DNA from: Sclerodactyla briareus
Taxonomy: Eukaryota; Echinodermata; Holothuroidea; Dendrochirotida; Sclerodactylidae
Direction of reading: 5' to 3'
DNA length: 64,000 nt
Assembly (NCBI GenBank): GCA_026419785.1
Contig: JAODTK010002555.1
Location: 372,001 to 436,000, forward strand
The position numbers were made by a program, and so were the translations under genes. The notes under the pieces were generated by a model that was not told where the DNA came from, searched no databases, and saw only the letters and a list, made by a program, of their open reading frames with translations. Shown here in pieces: positions 1-10,800 of the stretch (its first letter is position 1; every line of letters begins with the position of its first letter).

Positions 1-87
1 TGTTCATAAGAAGGCAAGGAATCCCTACGCAGAAATGCGTTGTCGGCTATCTGGAATATTGCTTTCCATTGAACCTCTAATGACGGG

Positions 88-366
88 CTACTCAAATGAT
101 TGTCATGTTCCAACCATATTAGGGAATTTCCCGATTTTGTCAGTCATATTTTGGACGCCATGTGTTTTTTTCTTAATGAAAAATGATTACGGAAAATCTG
201 GCTACACTGATTTTCTCTCCAATTTCGCATACTTTATGTGTGTTTTCATGCATTCTTGTGATTTCCATTATTTTGTCGGTCAGAAAAATAGGGACAAGTT
301 AATAGAAAAAAAAAGCGATGCGGTGAAAGCGATGCGGTGGAAACGATGTCGTGAAATGGTGCTGTG
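88..366 (+). repeat. Dispersed repeat A, copy 1
   Basis: This block matches 42316-42606 in the same orientation. Shared landmarks are a 'gtcatgttccaa' start, 'tttcccgattttgtc', 'ggaaaatctggctacactga', 'attttgtcggtca', and a tail of short tandem units built on CGATGCGGTGAAA (about 314-366). The two copies differ by many short indels. No protein is recognised. The tail is a small minisatellite of roughly 11-15 bp units. The open frame over 35-367 is not supported by any family resemblance. Strand is nominal. Confidence 0.75.
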
Positions 367-744
367 AAAAATTTGGAGGTTTGGACACATTTCAGTGCAT
401 CGCTCATACTTTTTAACACTTTTCCTATTCGATTAATCGATGCAACGCAGTACGTTTGGACTATACTTCATTTCATTTCATTTGTTTGTTTCTTTACTTA
501 ATGACAAAAAGAATGTACAACATATAATATATGCACGAATCAAGAGAAGTCAGTAGGTGAAAGGAAGTGATCTTGGTCACTACAAGGTGAAAATGAACCG
601 ACCACCCTTCCACTGAAACCCCGGTGAAGGGCTTCTAACCTTAACCTTACAGCCATTAATAACCGTACCCACCCCACCCGTACTCTCATCATGTACAGTA
701 TGTACTACACTACAATGGTATATATTTCAAGTACTAACTGCTAG

Positions 745-1190
745 GCTATTGTATATATTTACACCCGTAGCCCAGCGTTATTCTACCTAAAATATATCCT
801 GGTGGTTAGATGTCAATTCACACATATCCAACTATATCTACCACATCCAACAACAACAAAATCAAATGCTTTATCCGGCGCAAAATATACCATTTGCAAA
901 TCAATATTCAAACAAGAAAACAACAGAAATCCAGAACAGCTGTATCACGTACAATGTGCTACAATAATGACCATAGTGTTTGCCCTAATTAATCGGTGGA
1001 TTAGGCTGTTTGTTACTATGCGATGCGAGTCATCCTCATATACTCGCACACCAATCATGCTTCATGCTTCATCAGGAAGCCAATCAACGTCCGTATACAA
1101 ATACAGCTGCATTTCTATGGTCTTTCGTCATGTGTATACATTTTATTCAATTATAATAATAATGATGCAATCAATAGAGCGCCTAATGCA
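745..1190 (-). repeat. Dispersed repeat B, copy 1 (probable LINE 3' region)
   Basis: The block matches 45040-45460 in the same orientation; shared landmarks are 'cctaaaatatatc', 'ggtggttaga', 'tatccaactatatct', 'actatgcgatgcgagt', 'cttcatcaggaagcc', and 'cagctgcatttctatggtc'. On the minus strand it lies just downstream of the L1/Tx1-like ORF2 remnant. In the 45-kb locus it lies directly next to repeat C, which corresponds to a region inside that LINE. The simplest reading is that B is the 3' non-coding end of the LINE. The open frames here (802-1332) are not recognisable proteins. Confidence 0.6.
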
Positions 1191-1194
1191 AGAA

Positions 1195-1560
1195 GCCTCT
1201 GGGCGCTTTACAAACCTAGAAGAAACACAGAGCAGAAAAAGAAAAACAGAAAAGCAGAGGACGAAAAACAGGGAAAGAAACACCCAGCAAAGACATGACA
1301 GGAAAATCAGTCAGACAGAAAGTGCTGAGTGAAGAGAAACGTTTTAAGACTAGACTTGAAAGTAGCTATAGTTGGGGCCAAACGGACAGAGTCAGAAAGG
1401 GTATTCCACAAGTGAAGAGCAGCAGAGGCGAAAGAACGGTCACCGTAGAACTTTGTGGACGAGCGAACCTATGATGACTTTAAGCTGTTGCTTGAAGATG
1501 ACCTTAGAGATCTGGAAGGAACATGTAGCTGAAAAAGCTCTGAGATGAAACTAGGAGCCA
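1195..1560. other. Unassigned A-rich sequence between repeat B and LINE ORF2
   Basis: A purine-rich stretch (many AGA and GAA runs at 1215-1330) is followed by sequence resembling interspersed repeat DNA. No gene, RNA or clear repeat boundary is visible. It is absent from the related locus at 45.4 kb, where blocks B and C are adjacent. Confidence 0.4.
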
Positions 1561-1599
1561 TGCCGAGGTATTTTTTTCCACAAATTTATTGGCACAATC

Positions 1600-4300
1600 T
1601 CTCAAACACAGAAACTGATACAATATAACAATGATACATAACACATTATGCACGATCCACTGTTACATTACCCGCAGGATATAGAATTCATCAATGTCTC
1701 CAAATCCTTACATTTTCCGTTCTTATTAGGTATATGCGCTTCAAAGCAGCATAACATGGAACCGTTTTGGTACATATGCAAACATAAATACAATATTTTG
1801 CATGGAAAATTGTGAAACATACCACTTTAACCTGTTCTCATAATATCCGAAGCAAACGTTTTCGTATCCAATCTCAACTTTGGAATCAAACAAATCCAAA
1901 TATATTCTATCTCAATTTTGACCCAATTTTGGGCAACGCCAGAAAAGGTGGTCTAAAGTTTCAAGAGACTCATTGCAAAATTACAGCTCTTGAATCATCT
2001 ATAATATTAATTTTGTTCAAAAAAGAATTGGTTGCTACTATTCTATGAATGTATCTGTACTGGAAGTTATTTACCTGCTGTCTCGAATCGCATTCACGAG
2101 AGGGGGGAGAAATATTTCTTTCCAGTTAAAAGTTTTTTTTTTTAAATCATTTTCCACTGAACACAACAATGAGGTTGCTGTACTCTTTGAGAAGAAATTG
2201 TCTATAAGCAAAACGCCTCTTTTGGGTGTAGATACCATAAAACCAACATAATTTGCTGTCTGAATGGTTGAATATGCATAATCATTTCCGCCTGGGAAGG
2301 CCACCAGCCACACGGGATCGCTTGAATTACCCCATTAACCGTTGTGGAAGGGAACCTCGGAAATTGTATTTCGCAATAAATGCGTCGTATGATAATGGAC
2401 TACCTGACTCATCAAGGAAATCTCTTATATAACCGCACGTTTGCATTGAACCACCTCCTATACAGATTATCTGATTACTTATCTTAACAAAACTGTTGTT
2501 CCAAATAATCTATTCGCTATAATTAGATGTCTGGGCCTCGAAGGTGAGGGGGTCACCCAGCCCGGTGGCCGCAATTTAAAATAAACTCTAAATAATACTT
2601 TGCGGGATAAATCTCGGTCCCTGTAATTGCAACTAAAAAGGAACTCTTTGCCTAATTTCTCAATGAAACTATAAAAAACGAGGCCTCCCTCTTCAGGGGA
2701 TTGCATCACAATAGATCTTTTAATTTTGTCTGCTTTTCCACCCTAAATAAACGCGAACAACACACTATTTATTCTCTTAAAAAGGAATCGGGTGGATTAG
2801 ATAACACTGAGAAAAGGAAACCTAGTTGTGATATGGCGAAAATTTTAACTATTACATTTTTGCCATATAACGTCAGTCTCGTGCAGACCACATATGTAGA
2901 ACATTTTTTTTTAAACGGAGAACTCATCACCACTCGCAGTGATCACGACCCTTGAGAAATTCATCGGACCCAAAGTAACAGGGTGAATATATCCATCACT
3001 CGCTTCAGACAGATGGCAGCATCATCAATAAAAACAGTTGTACCATCGGCATATATCGATAACTTGATTGCCACATTCCCAATAAGGTATTCTGTAATAT
3101 ACTATCAGACCGAAATTTGAGAGCTAAAATTCAATACACAAAATGAACAAGATAAGGACTTGAAGGGCAACCCTGCCGCATTCCTCTTCTGACAGAAAAG
3201 GAACCAAAAGAGGTCCCATTATTCAAAACACTGCGTACCATCTGAATAAAGGTTGCACCCAACGAATACTTCGAACGATACTTCCTCCTAAATTGGAGTG
3301 CTGGAGTGTTCTGAATATAAAATTCCAGTCTATGCAATCGAAAGCTTTCCCAAGTCTACTGAGGAATTATACCCGGGCCGGGATACGCCTTTCCTGGTCA
3401 CAATGTATGACATCTAGTATAAGTCGTATATTTCCCCGATGTATAAATTCTTAAGAAATCCAGTTTGATCAGAATGAATAATACTTGGTAAGACCTTTCC
3501 TTTCAATTTTGAGGCAATAGATGCTGCTGCTATTTTACAGTCTACATTTAGAGAGACTATTGGTCTCCAATTTTGGTAATAACGTGGTTATTTCTCTGAC
3601 CTGCTGCTCTAGCCAATTTCCTCACTAAATACCCAAAGACATAACAACAAATTGTTTAATTTTAGGCCAAAATAATCGGTAAAATTCCACAGGTATCCCA
3701 TCGGTTCCGGGCACCTTATCATTAACATATGTTTGAGAGCATCCCAACATTCTTCTTCAGTTAGCAGGCTTCACAACTTTGTTTTGATTTGTCATTCAAT
3801 TCCGGAATAATGTCTACATCATAAATACATTTCCGTCAACAAATTTCGGTACAAAACTCCATAAAACTCTCGTTGAATCTTCAGGATTTCCAGATGGATT
3901 GGTTGTTTCTGTATTGTTTTCATCAATTAAAACTTTGATAGACTTTTTGCATAGTTTTTTTGTTTTTCTAGGTTGAGGAGTATTAAGTATTTCTCTCATC
4001 CTTCTCCACCCACCTCGCTCTTAAACGGATTATCATACCATCGATTTTAGATTCATAAATATCATCCAGGCGCTGTGTGTTTCTGAAACTAATTGTTTGA
4101 GCAATACTGTTGGATTCATATTAAAAGTGTTTCTAAAGAAGCAGTGAACTCTGTGCACTCATCTTTCGTCCTTGTACACCGATACGTTTCCTTGGAAATT
4201 AAATGGACCAGGAACGGATCATAAATTTCAAATATTCCCAAAATGTCTGTGGACTCGGGAAATCCATATTCCAACCTGCTATTCTCCAGAACCCTGTAAT
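1600..4300 (-). pseudogene. L1/Tx1-like ORF2 remnant (reverse transcriptase and C-terminal domain)
   Basis: Reading the minus strand across frameshifts, the order follows L1-type ORF2. First comes the linker before the RT, with 'KVLIDENNTETTNPS' (about 3880-3935). Then 'DQTGFL' (about 3465) and 'RRGMRQGCPSSPYL' (about 3150-3190), the RT block usually read as RxGxRQGCPLSPYL. Then 'LSIYADGTT' (about 3045-3070), the YADD catalytic box with the second Asp read as Gly. Further on are 'FLDESGLPLSYDAF' (about 2380-2420) and a C-terminal stretch with a Cys-rich 'HLFWRCP'-like signature when frameshifts are allowed (1920-1960). There are stops and frameshifts throughout, and the changed catalytic Asp predicts no RT activity. 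Ends are approximate. Confidence 0.75.
2515..2770 (-). repeat. Repeat C, copy 1 (part of the LINE ORF2 region)
   Basis: Matches 45476-45770. Shared landmarks are 'gggcctcgaaggtgagg' (with 'aaag' in the other copy), 'ataaatctc', 'cctgtaattgcaactaaaaa', 'gcctaatttctc', and 'cacaatagat'. It sits between the RT catalytic box and the C-terminal domain of the LINE, so it is probably part of ORF2. A minus-strand 'SPEEGGL' near 2690 would fit L1-type ORF2, where an E/GGL motif follows the RT. Confidence 0.55.
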
Positions 4301-4779
4301 TTTAAGGGGTAACAAACACAACAAGTCATAATAGTAAAATGTTTACATCTTGAGTACCCCAGAAAAGGGGCAGTCCTGACAGGTTTTCTTAGCAGAGTGG
4401 CCAACTGCCCCTCATTTTGGACATAGTAATAAAATAAAAAAAACGTTTCCAACGGACGGCGTTCAGTGCATTACACCTGTTAAAGGTACTCGAAAAGTAA
4501 AAGACATCTCTCTGTTATGCATTGGCCCTAGAGTATAAAAAGCACAAATAAAAGAACACCACACACATAAACTGCTAAAGGTACCCCCTATATGTTAACC
4601 CATAACATTCCAAACAGTGGCTGGCCTATTGCGTAATCCACTCCAAATATTCAAATCTGTAGATGTGATCCCCATGAGTGTCTCTCTACTCTCCGGCTAT
4701 AAAACGTAGTCTCGTGCCATACAACTCCTCCACTTGGCGAGACCACCGCCGCTTCTCCGTTGAATCTTTCCAACTGGTG

Positions 4780-4866
4780 GGTTTTCTCCAGTAATTCACC
4801 TCCCATAGCTATCTCTTCTCAGCTTCTAAAACTCTGACGTGTCTTCAACTGGGTACTCAGTGAGCT
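4780..4866. other. Junction between the two LINE types, copy 1
   Basis: Sequence including 'cagcttctaaaactctgacgtg', 'actcagtgagcttacgt' and 'tatatatgagtaga' joins the 5' side of the L1/Tx1-like LINE to the 3' coding end of the CR1/L2-like LINE. The same junction is recognisable at about 61400-61510. Confidence 0.6.
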
Positions 4867-7287
4867 TACGTTGATTGCCTGCTGAGACTGTAGCAGTTAA
4901 TTGCTCTATATATGAGTAGAAGGATCTTAAAAGCAATGCTCTGCTTTACTGGGAGTCGGTGAAGCATGTAGAACAGTGGAGTGATATGCCCATGACGAGG
5001 AACACACGAATAAGACGAGCATGTTTTGTATTCGCTGAAGCTCGTCAATAAGGGAGACCAAATAACAAGGAAACACACAGCATGGATCAGAATGGTGGTG
5101 GTCTTTTGATACTGAAGTACTGGCGAATGTTCCCTATCATTCTAGTTGCCGGCGGGGGCAGCTTTACAAATGGTTTGCAGATGACTGAAGGGAGAGTCCA
5201 TAATCATTCCTAAATTACGAGCATGAGATACAGGTCAACAACAGAATTCGCTACCGACTTGATGGTAGAAGAATTACTAAATTGTGACGAGAAGTAATAA
5301 CTCTGTCTTCTCATCATTCAGCACAAGCATATTGGAATGGCACTATAATCTAATGTCGGTGATACATGCCTCCATCTTACTCACAGCAACTGTACGATCA
5401 GAAGGGTCAAAAACCAGAGAGAGCTGGGTGTCATCATCATAGATGACAGACTGGATACCGTTGGCCGAAAAAGTCATATCTTGGAGGGTCACTAACAGTA
5501 TAAATGCAATGGGCCCAATGACAGATTCCTGAGGGACACCACAGTCAAGAATTGGGGGGGGGGGGGGCGAGGCATAGTATTATCAATAATACACAACATC
5601 CGTAGCTACACAAGTAGCTAGCAAACCACTCCTCACCAGTAGTACCGAATCTCATAGTGAGGCGATCAATCAGCTGAGAGTGACCAATAGTATCGAACGC
5701 TGCACTTAAATCAAGTAGCACCAAGAAAGCTTCATTGCGCTTATCAGAGCAGATAAGATATCATTCCGAGCACGAAACAGTGCATTTTCAGTGATGTCGA
5801 AAGGCCGGTAAGCCGACTGCATGGGGGCATGAAACAAGATAATGTTGACAAACTCTCTTTCAATAACCTTCCAAAGGAAAGGGAAATTTTGAGATCGGGC
5901 GGTAGTTGGCAAAGCTCTCAACGTCCAAACCTGGCTTCTCAAGAAGCGGAGGTGACACAAGCGTGCTTCAGCGCTGAGGGGAAAACACCGAAAGACAAGA
6001 GTTGTTTATAATCGAAGTAATAGTTGGAGCAGGTAGAGAGAAAATTCGAGAATATTGGCATCAAAGGTCCAAAGAGCTGGATTTGACAGTAGAGAGCTCG
6101 CTGATTCCGGAGTACCTCATCTTCAGAAACCTCAGAAATATTTGTAAAGCTGGTCATACATGACTCAATAGTAACCACAGAGAGAGGTGGTATAGATACA
6201 GATTCCAGCATCACGGAGTTTCCTGACTTTACTGTGAACAAACTAATTGAAAGAATTTGCCAAACACAACGCTTCAACACGGGCAGGCAGGGGTCTTGGT
6301 GCCTTAGGAGAAGTGAGTTTGTTGATGACACGGAAAAAGTTCTTCTGATCAGAGTGTGAATAATATTAGTGTGATAGTCGGCTTTCAACGTAACAAGGGA
6401 CTCTTGTATTTACTACACTAGTCCACATAGATTTCCTTGTCAACAAGTCTGGACTGCAGCCACTTGCGTTCAAGACACGACGCACTCTCTTGGCTGCACG
6501 GAGAGTTATCAGAATACCATTGTGCATGAGGACGAATAATCACTGTCCTATGCAATAGCGGAGCAAGGCTGTCAAGTGCACTAGCCAGGATGTTATTGTA
6601 TACAGAAGTCATCTCTGGCTGATATTATGAAGAGCACGGCTTGGAGCATGGCCTTGGACGGCAGATGATTGCACAGTGATCCGACGGTAAGCCATGGTGT
6701 TTGTTAAGACAATTAACAAGCTTGTTGTCCTCCTTGGTCATACAGGTCCAGGGTGTGATTTCAGGTATGCGTGGCTCACGAACATGTTGCTGAAAGTCGT
6801 AAGTATCCAATAAATTGAGCCATTCCATATATATGTTGATGATGATTATTGAAATCCCCTTCCAGTAACAGTTGGGTAGATCCGACAGTCAAAATTTCAA
6901 GGAGGGAAGAAAATTCATCAAAGAACAATGAGGAAGTAAGCCTATTCTCATTGTTTCGAGGAGGTCTGTAAAGAAAAAAACAATGAGATGAAAAGATGTG
7001 GCAGGAAAAGAGATGGTTACATGCATATATGCAGAGGAACTGAACATACATATATACCAGCACGTCGATGAGAATGGAGAAATTAATAGTTAGGCAAAGT
7101 GTTTTGAAAGTCGGCCAGTCCAAGATGCAAAGGGAACTTGAGGAGTATGGTTAGTTCCAGGGCTGCAGCTAACTGGAGATATAGAAATTGTATTATCTGC
7201 ATTGATGCTAGAACCACGCCTATAGAATGGAGAAAAACAACTGAATAGGTGAGACAATGAAAGAACAAAAACAGATATGCAACCCAT
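4866..7287 (-). pseudogene. CR1/L2-like LINE ORF2 remnant, copy 1 (endonuclease + reverse transcriptase)
   Basis: Minus-strand apurinic-type endonuclease and RT polyprotein, broken by frameshifts. N-terminal to C-terminal: '[14 protein letters not shown]' start of the endonuclease (about 7120-7180), '[11 protein letters not shown]' (about 6930-6970), 'LLLEGDFN' (about 6845-6870), 'GLPSDHCAI' with the catalytic SDH (about 6670-6695). The RT follows with 'FPFLWKVIER' (5850-5890), 'MQSAYRP' (5805-5825), 'DLSAAFDTIGH' (about 5675-5715), a YxDD box read as 'YDDDTQL' (about 5421-5445), 'VSKMEACI' (about 5360-5390), and the C-terminal 'HITPLFYMLHRLPVKQS' (about 4940-4995). About 80 residues of the endonuclease N-terminal half seen in copy 2 appear deleted. 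The catalytic boxes survive but the frame is not open. Family assignment is CR1/L2-like; the clade is uncertain. Confidence 0.8.
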
Positions 7288-7299
7288 TCAGTTCATGCA

Positions 7300-9336
7300 G
7301 CCACGCTTCTATATCAACGTAGCAATTCGGGTTCTGCGTTCATACCGCACCTGGCATTCGCATCAATTCGCATCAATTCCTACATCTTACCTGCTTAATG
7401 AGATGTTGCAAGTAAACAAAACCGTTTCGACCTCATTATTCGCCTACACAAAATGTTACACTGGCTCTAAAATAGTTTGCATCAACATTGGAGGTCATTG
7501 GATTATTTGGCCATTGTCTTTAAAAAAATATGAGACTGGTCTTCAGAATAGTCTACATTGGATGAAGTGAATGCTCTTGGGTAAATTAAACAAGTGTTAC
7601 GCTAGCTTTAGTGAAGTGTACATTGATAGAAGCTATTGGATAAGCTGAACAGCATAATGTTGGAGGACATTATTGAATAAAGCAAACGTGATAGTAACAA
7701 GGAATAGCTCTCTTTGAGTTCTATTTCCTGCTCAGCCAGCGCCTCATCCATCCCATCCCATCTAGGAGTCTGACGTCACTTACCATGCAGCGAATACAAT
7801 GCCCGGAACCCGAAGACGAACAGCGGAGCGTGCGCAGATCAACGAAAACTGACCGGAGGCAGTTTGGCATCACGTAGCCCTCTTCAGGGACCTTCACGTG
7901 TACGGGTCTTCACAATATCTTTAACGAAATATACGGAAACATTGCAGTTTTCTTTAGGACGGTCGCAGTATCATTCCCAGAATAATTTTCACACAGCCCG
8001 TTCCCATGGCCCGAATTGACATAATTTTATTGACCCTCGATGTTCGCATTCTTCTTGGACCCTGGGATAAATCCAGGCAAAAGGTCGTGACAGTATTTCG
8101 GTCAACAAGGAACATCTTATCAACATCTGTGCGTCAAGCCAACATTTGCTATATGGAAAAATTCGAATGATAAGGATGGGATTTTACAGAGCCTATAAGT
8201 AGACGCATCATCTCAAAACGCGTTATAATAAAAAATGGAGAAACAACTGGATCAAGGGGTGTCTTATCCAGAGTGAAGGTTAATCGGGACAAAGGAGGAA
8301 TCGCCTAGAATTCCTGAGGACGCCCATTTATTATAGGTAGCCGTTACATTCTAAACATACATACCGACACCATCGGACGGTGGTAGCAGCACGCCCACGG
8401 TTTGGAACATTTCCGTCTGTGTGCCCTCTTTTGTCCGCTTTCCGAAATGGGAATTGTGGATAAGCTTGAGCGAGGTCTTGGCTGACGTAGTTTTCCTAAT
8501 ATCAACCACTGCTCCGACACTTTTTCAGTTGCCCAGGTCACCATGTTAAGAGGAAATATTGGTGCGTATTATTCTCCCGACAAAACAAGAATGTGAAAAT
8601 TGATGAAATGACATTTTACAACATTCAACAATTTTACAACAATGTTACATTGTGTGAGACGCTGTTCGACAAGATCAACGGAGCTCTGATTTAACCGCTT
8701 TAATTACAGCATAAATGAAACGAATCTGAACAAAAGGACTATTAGAGAATCTATTACAAGAGCCTACACTGTGTGAGATAAAGTATCACACGTCAAACGA
8801 TGTTGTCCTATATCTATGGGTCAATGCCACTTGTGTTTGGGTTTCGAGTATTGGTTGAGATAACTCTAATCCGTCCTAACCCATAGAGGTAACGCGAGTA
8901 CATTCAAATAAGAGAAGACCGTCCACAGTGCATCTCAAGACGTAATGACTAACAAACAACGGAATACGGACGATGTTGACCTGATGCTCCTCGTATCTGT
9001 CCAGCGTCTGGGCACTGGGGAAATCGTCCTGGTAGTCTTGATTTGGTGGAGGTACGGGATGGGTTTGCCCGGGGGGTGTCTTGCGGAATCGACATACAAT
9101 CCATGATTCTTCTCTTTCAGTGACAGATTAGTGTGATTTGTGATCGATGAATCCAAAAGTTAGCTACTGTATGAACGTCTTCTTCGGCCTGTCTCTAAGT
9201 TTGGCTCGGGATCGGTGAAGTAGCAAACGAGACCACAGTTCGACAAGGGTTAATAAATCGTGATCGACGATTTCCATGTATCGTCTCCAGCATCACGTAT
9301 CGGAAATCCTTTAAAAAATGAAGATATCGTGATAGA
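7300..9336. other. No recognisable gene
   Basis: Only short open frames without family resemblance are present. Sequence composition is mixed. No SINE, TIR or tandem unit was found by eye. Confidence 0.4.
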
Positions 9337-9500
9337 GGGCGGGTTGCTCAATCGATAGAGCTCCAGACTGCAGAGTAACTGATCGCGATGTTTGAACCCA
9401 CCAGAGCCTGGAGATTTCCATTAGTGTCGTTAGAAAGAAAAACGGTTCCTGGGTGCATTCCTATTATCACTGATCCCCACGTGTAAAACATGGCACTCGT
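9337..9500 (+). mobile_element. tRNA-derived SINE, copy 1 (degenerate)
   Basis: A tRNA-like head (9337-9410) contains an A-box-like 'TTGCTCAATCGATAGAGC' and a B-box-like 'TGTTTGAACCC' at a tRNA-like spacing of about 35 nt. The acceptor stem does not pair, so this is not a functional tRNA. The body downstream includes 'CCCACGTGTAAA' (about 9477-9488), also found in the body of the minus-strand SINE at 18415-18715. The two copies also share 'AGAGCTCC(A/G)GA' in the head. The 3' end is not defined. Confidence 0.55.
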
Positions 9501-9503
9501 GGC

Positions 9504-10800
9504 ATGCGAACATGTGAAAGTAGTGGTTGTGCCCATATGACCCTTCTCTCCTCGACGGATCATGATGATGTGAAACACATCAAAAGAGTTGTACATCATC
9601 TTCATAGCGTGAAACACGGTTATAATGATTCGGCTATTGTAATGATTGATCAAAGGCGAAACTTTGGAAGAGCTTTTGATCATGCACGGGATTGTGCTCA
9701 CTCTTGTAGCCCCCCCCCCCCCTCTTCCTCTCCCACTGCAATATATTGTACTGGAATATAAATTCACATGGCGTGGGTCTTGCGAACAAGAAAAAATAAG
9801 TTATGCATACGCATTGAAAGGCCTTCTCCGGATTGGGATCGTGTCTTTAAATAATGTTGCTCATGGCAAACGTTGACACTACAAACAATAGATAATCGAT
9901 TTTGTAACAGTGTCGTTGTCATGTCCCGACAGCTGCTGGTCTTAGAGATGTATTTATTCACTACCACTATCACAAACAACGCAGGTCTATCCATTCACTT
10001 CACCGTCCGTGGGTGGTAATGCTGTGACAGAATTTACCACCGCAGTTCGAGATTGTTATACAGCAAGCAGTTCAGTGCCAGTATGACGCATTATTTCGTT
10101 ATGAACCATTTACCTAAATATTGTTACGTTCGACCTATGGAACGAAAGGTTCCCCTGCGTATTGGGAGGACCGGTAATAACATTGTAGGCGCCAAGCTGT
10201 ACATTACCAATAATCAATTTGAAGCACCAAATCGCTGGTCGCGCAATTTGCGCCTTGTGGCAAGTGCCTTGTCCGGAGGACACACTGAAAGGGTGATCGG
10301 GCCACGGGATCCAAACTGCAACAACTTTAATCTGCAGTCAGAATTCACAATGAACTAATTCAATGAGTCTGTTTTAGATCTTCACTATGAGTTCTAGCCC
10401 TTATGGAGTTCTCGCAAACGTTTTTCGCCTAATTGGGAATATGTTTTTTTTTATAATTGGACCTGAAAAGGCGTCGGAGTTAACAAATCAGAGTAGTGTG
10501 TGTTGAAGTTGTCATACACTCAAGGACCACAACTTAAGTAATTTCTTAATTCGATAATCGCTCCCTTAATCTTAACAGCAAACACAATTCAATATTATTA
10601 TGATACGGCAGCCAATCAGGAGGACGCCTTGCTGATGTGCTTAACTGCATTAAGAATCAAAAGCGAACTGAAGTGCTGCTTTGCAGTCATAGGTTGGTTC
10701 ATGAATACATTCGGATAGTCCCAAAAATCTCGTCGATCTTGCTTACTTACTGCGCCCATGTTATAGACCTGTGACCTGTGTCGTACTTAACGTCGACTGG
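9504..10800. other. No recognisable gene; C-tract at 9709-9722
   Basis: Contains open frames of up to 139 codons (9348-9767 minus; 10053-10358 plus) that match nothing I recognise. A poly-C tract interrupts the region at about 9709-9722. Confidence 0.35.

Larger units (their letters stand above)
745..4780 (-). mobile_element. L1/Tx1-like non-LTR retrotransposon, copy 1 (internally deleted)
   Basis: Minus-strand LINE remnant. It keeps the reverse transcriptase and C-terminal parts of ORF2 and a probable 3' region. Compared with copy 2 (58540-61350) it lacks the endonuclease segment: 4290-4320 joins sequence that is about 800 bp apart in copy 2 (about 59716 and 60515). It also lacks the ORF1 segment: 4770-4790 joins across about 520 bp present at 60860-61380. 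The upstream edge abuts a CR1/L2-like LINE at the same point as in copy 2. Assignment to the L1/Tx1 group rests on ORF2 motif style and an ORF1p-like partner in copy 2; a phylogeny would be needed to fix the clade. Confidence 0.7.

Noticed and set aside
802..1332. 176-codon frame
   Set aside because: It lies in repeat B, which recurs at 45 kb with indels that do not preserve the frame.
9337..9410. Functional tRNA gene
   Set aside because: A and B boxes are recognisable but acceptor and anticodon stems do not pair; it is a SINE head or a tRNA relic.
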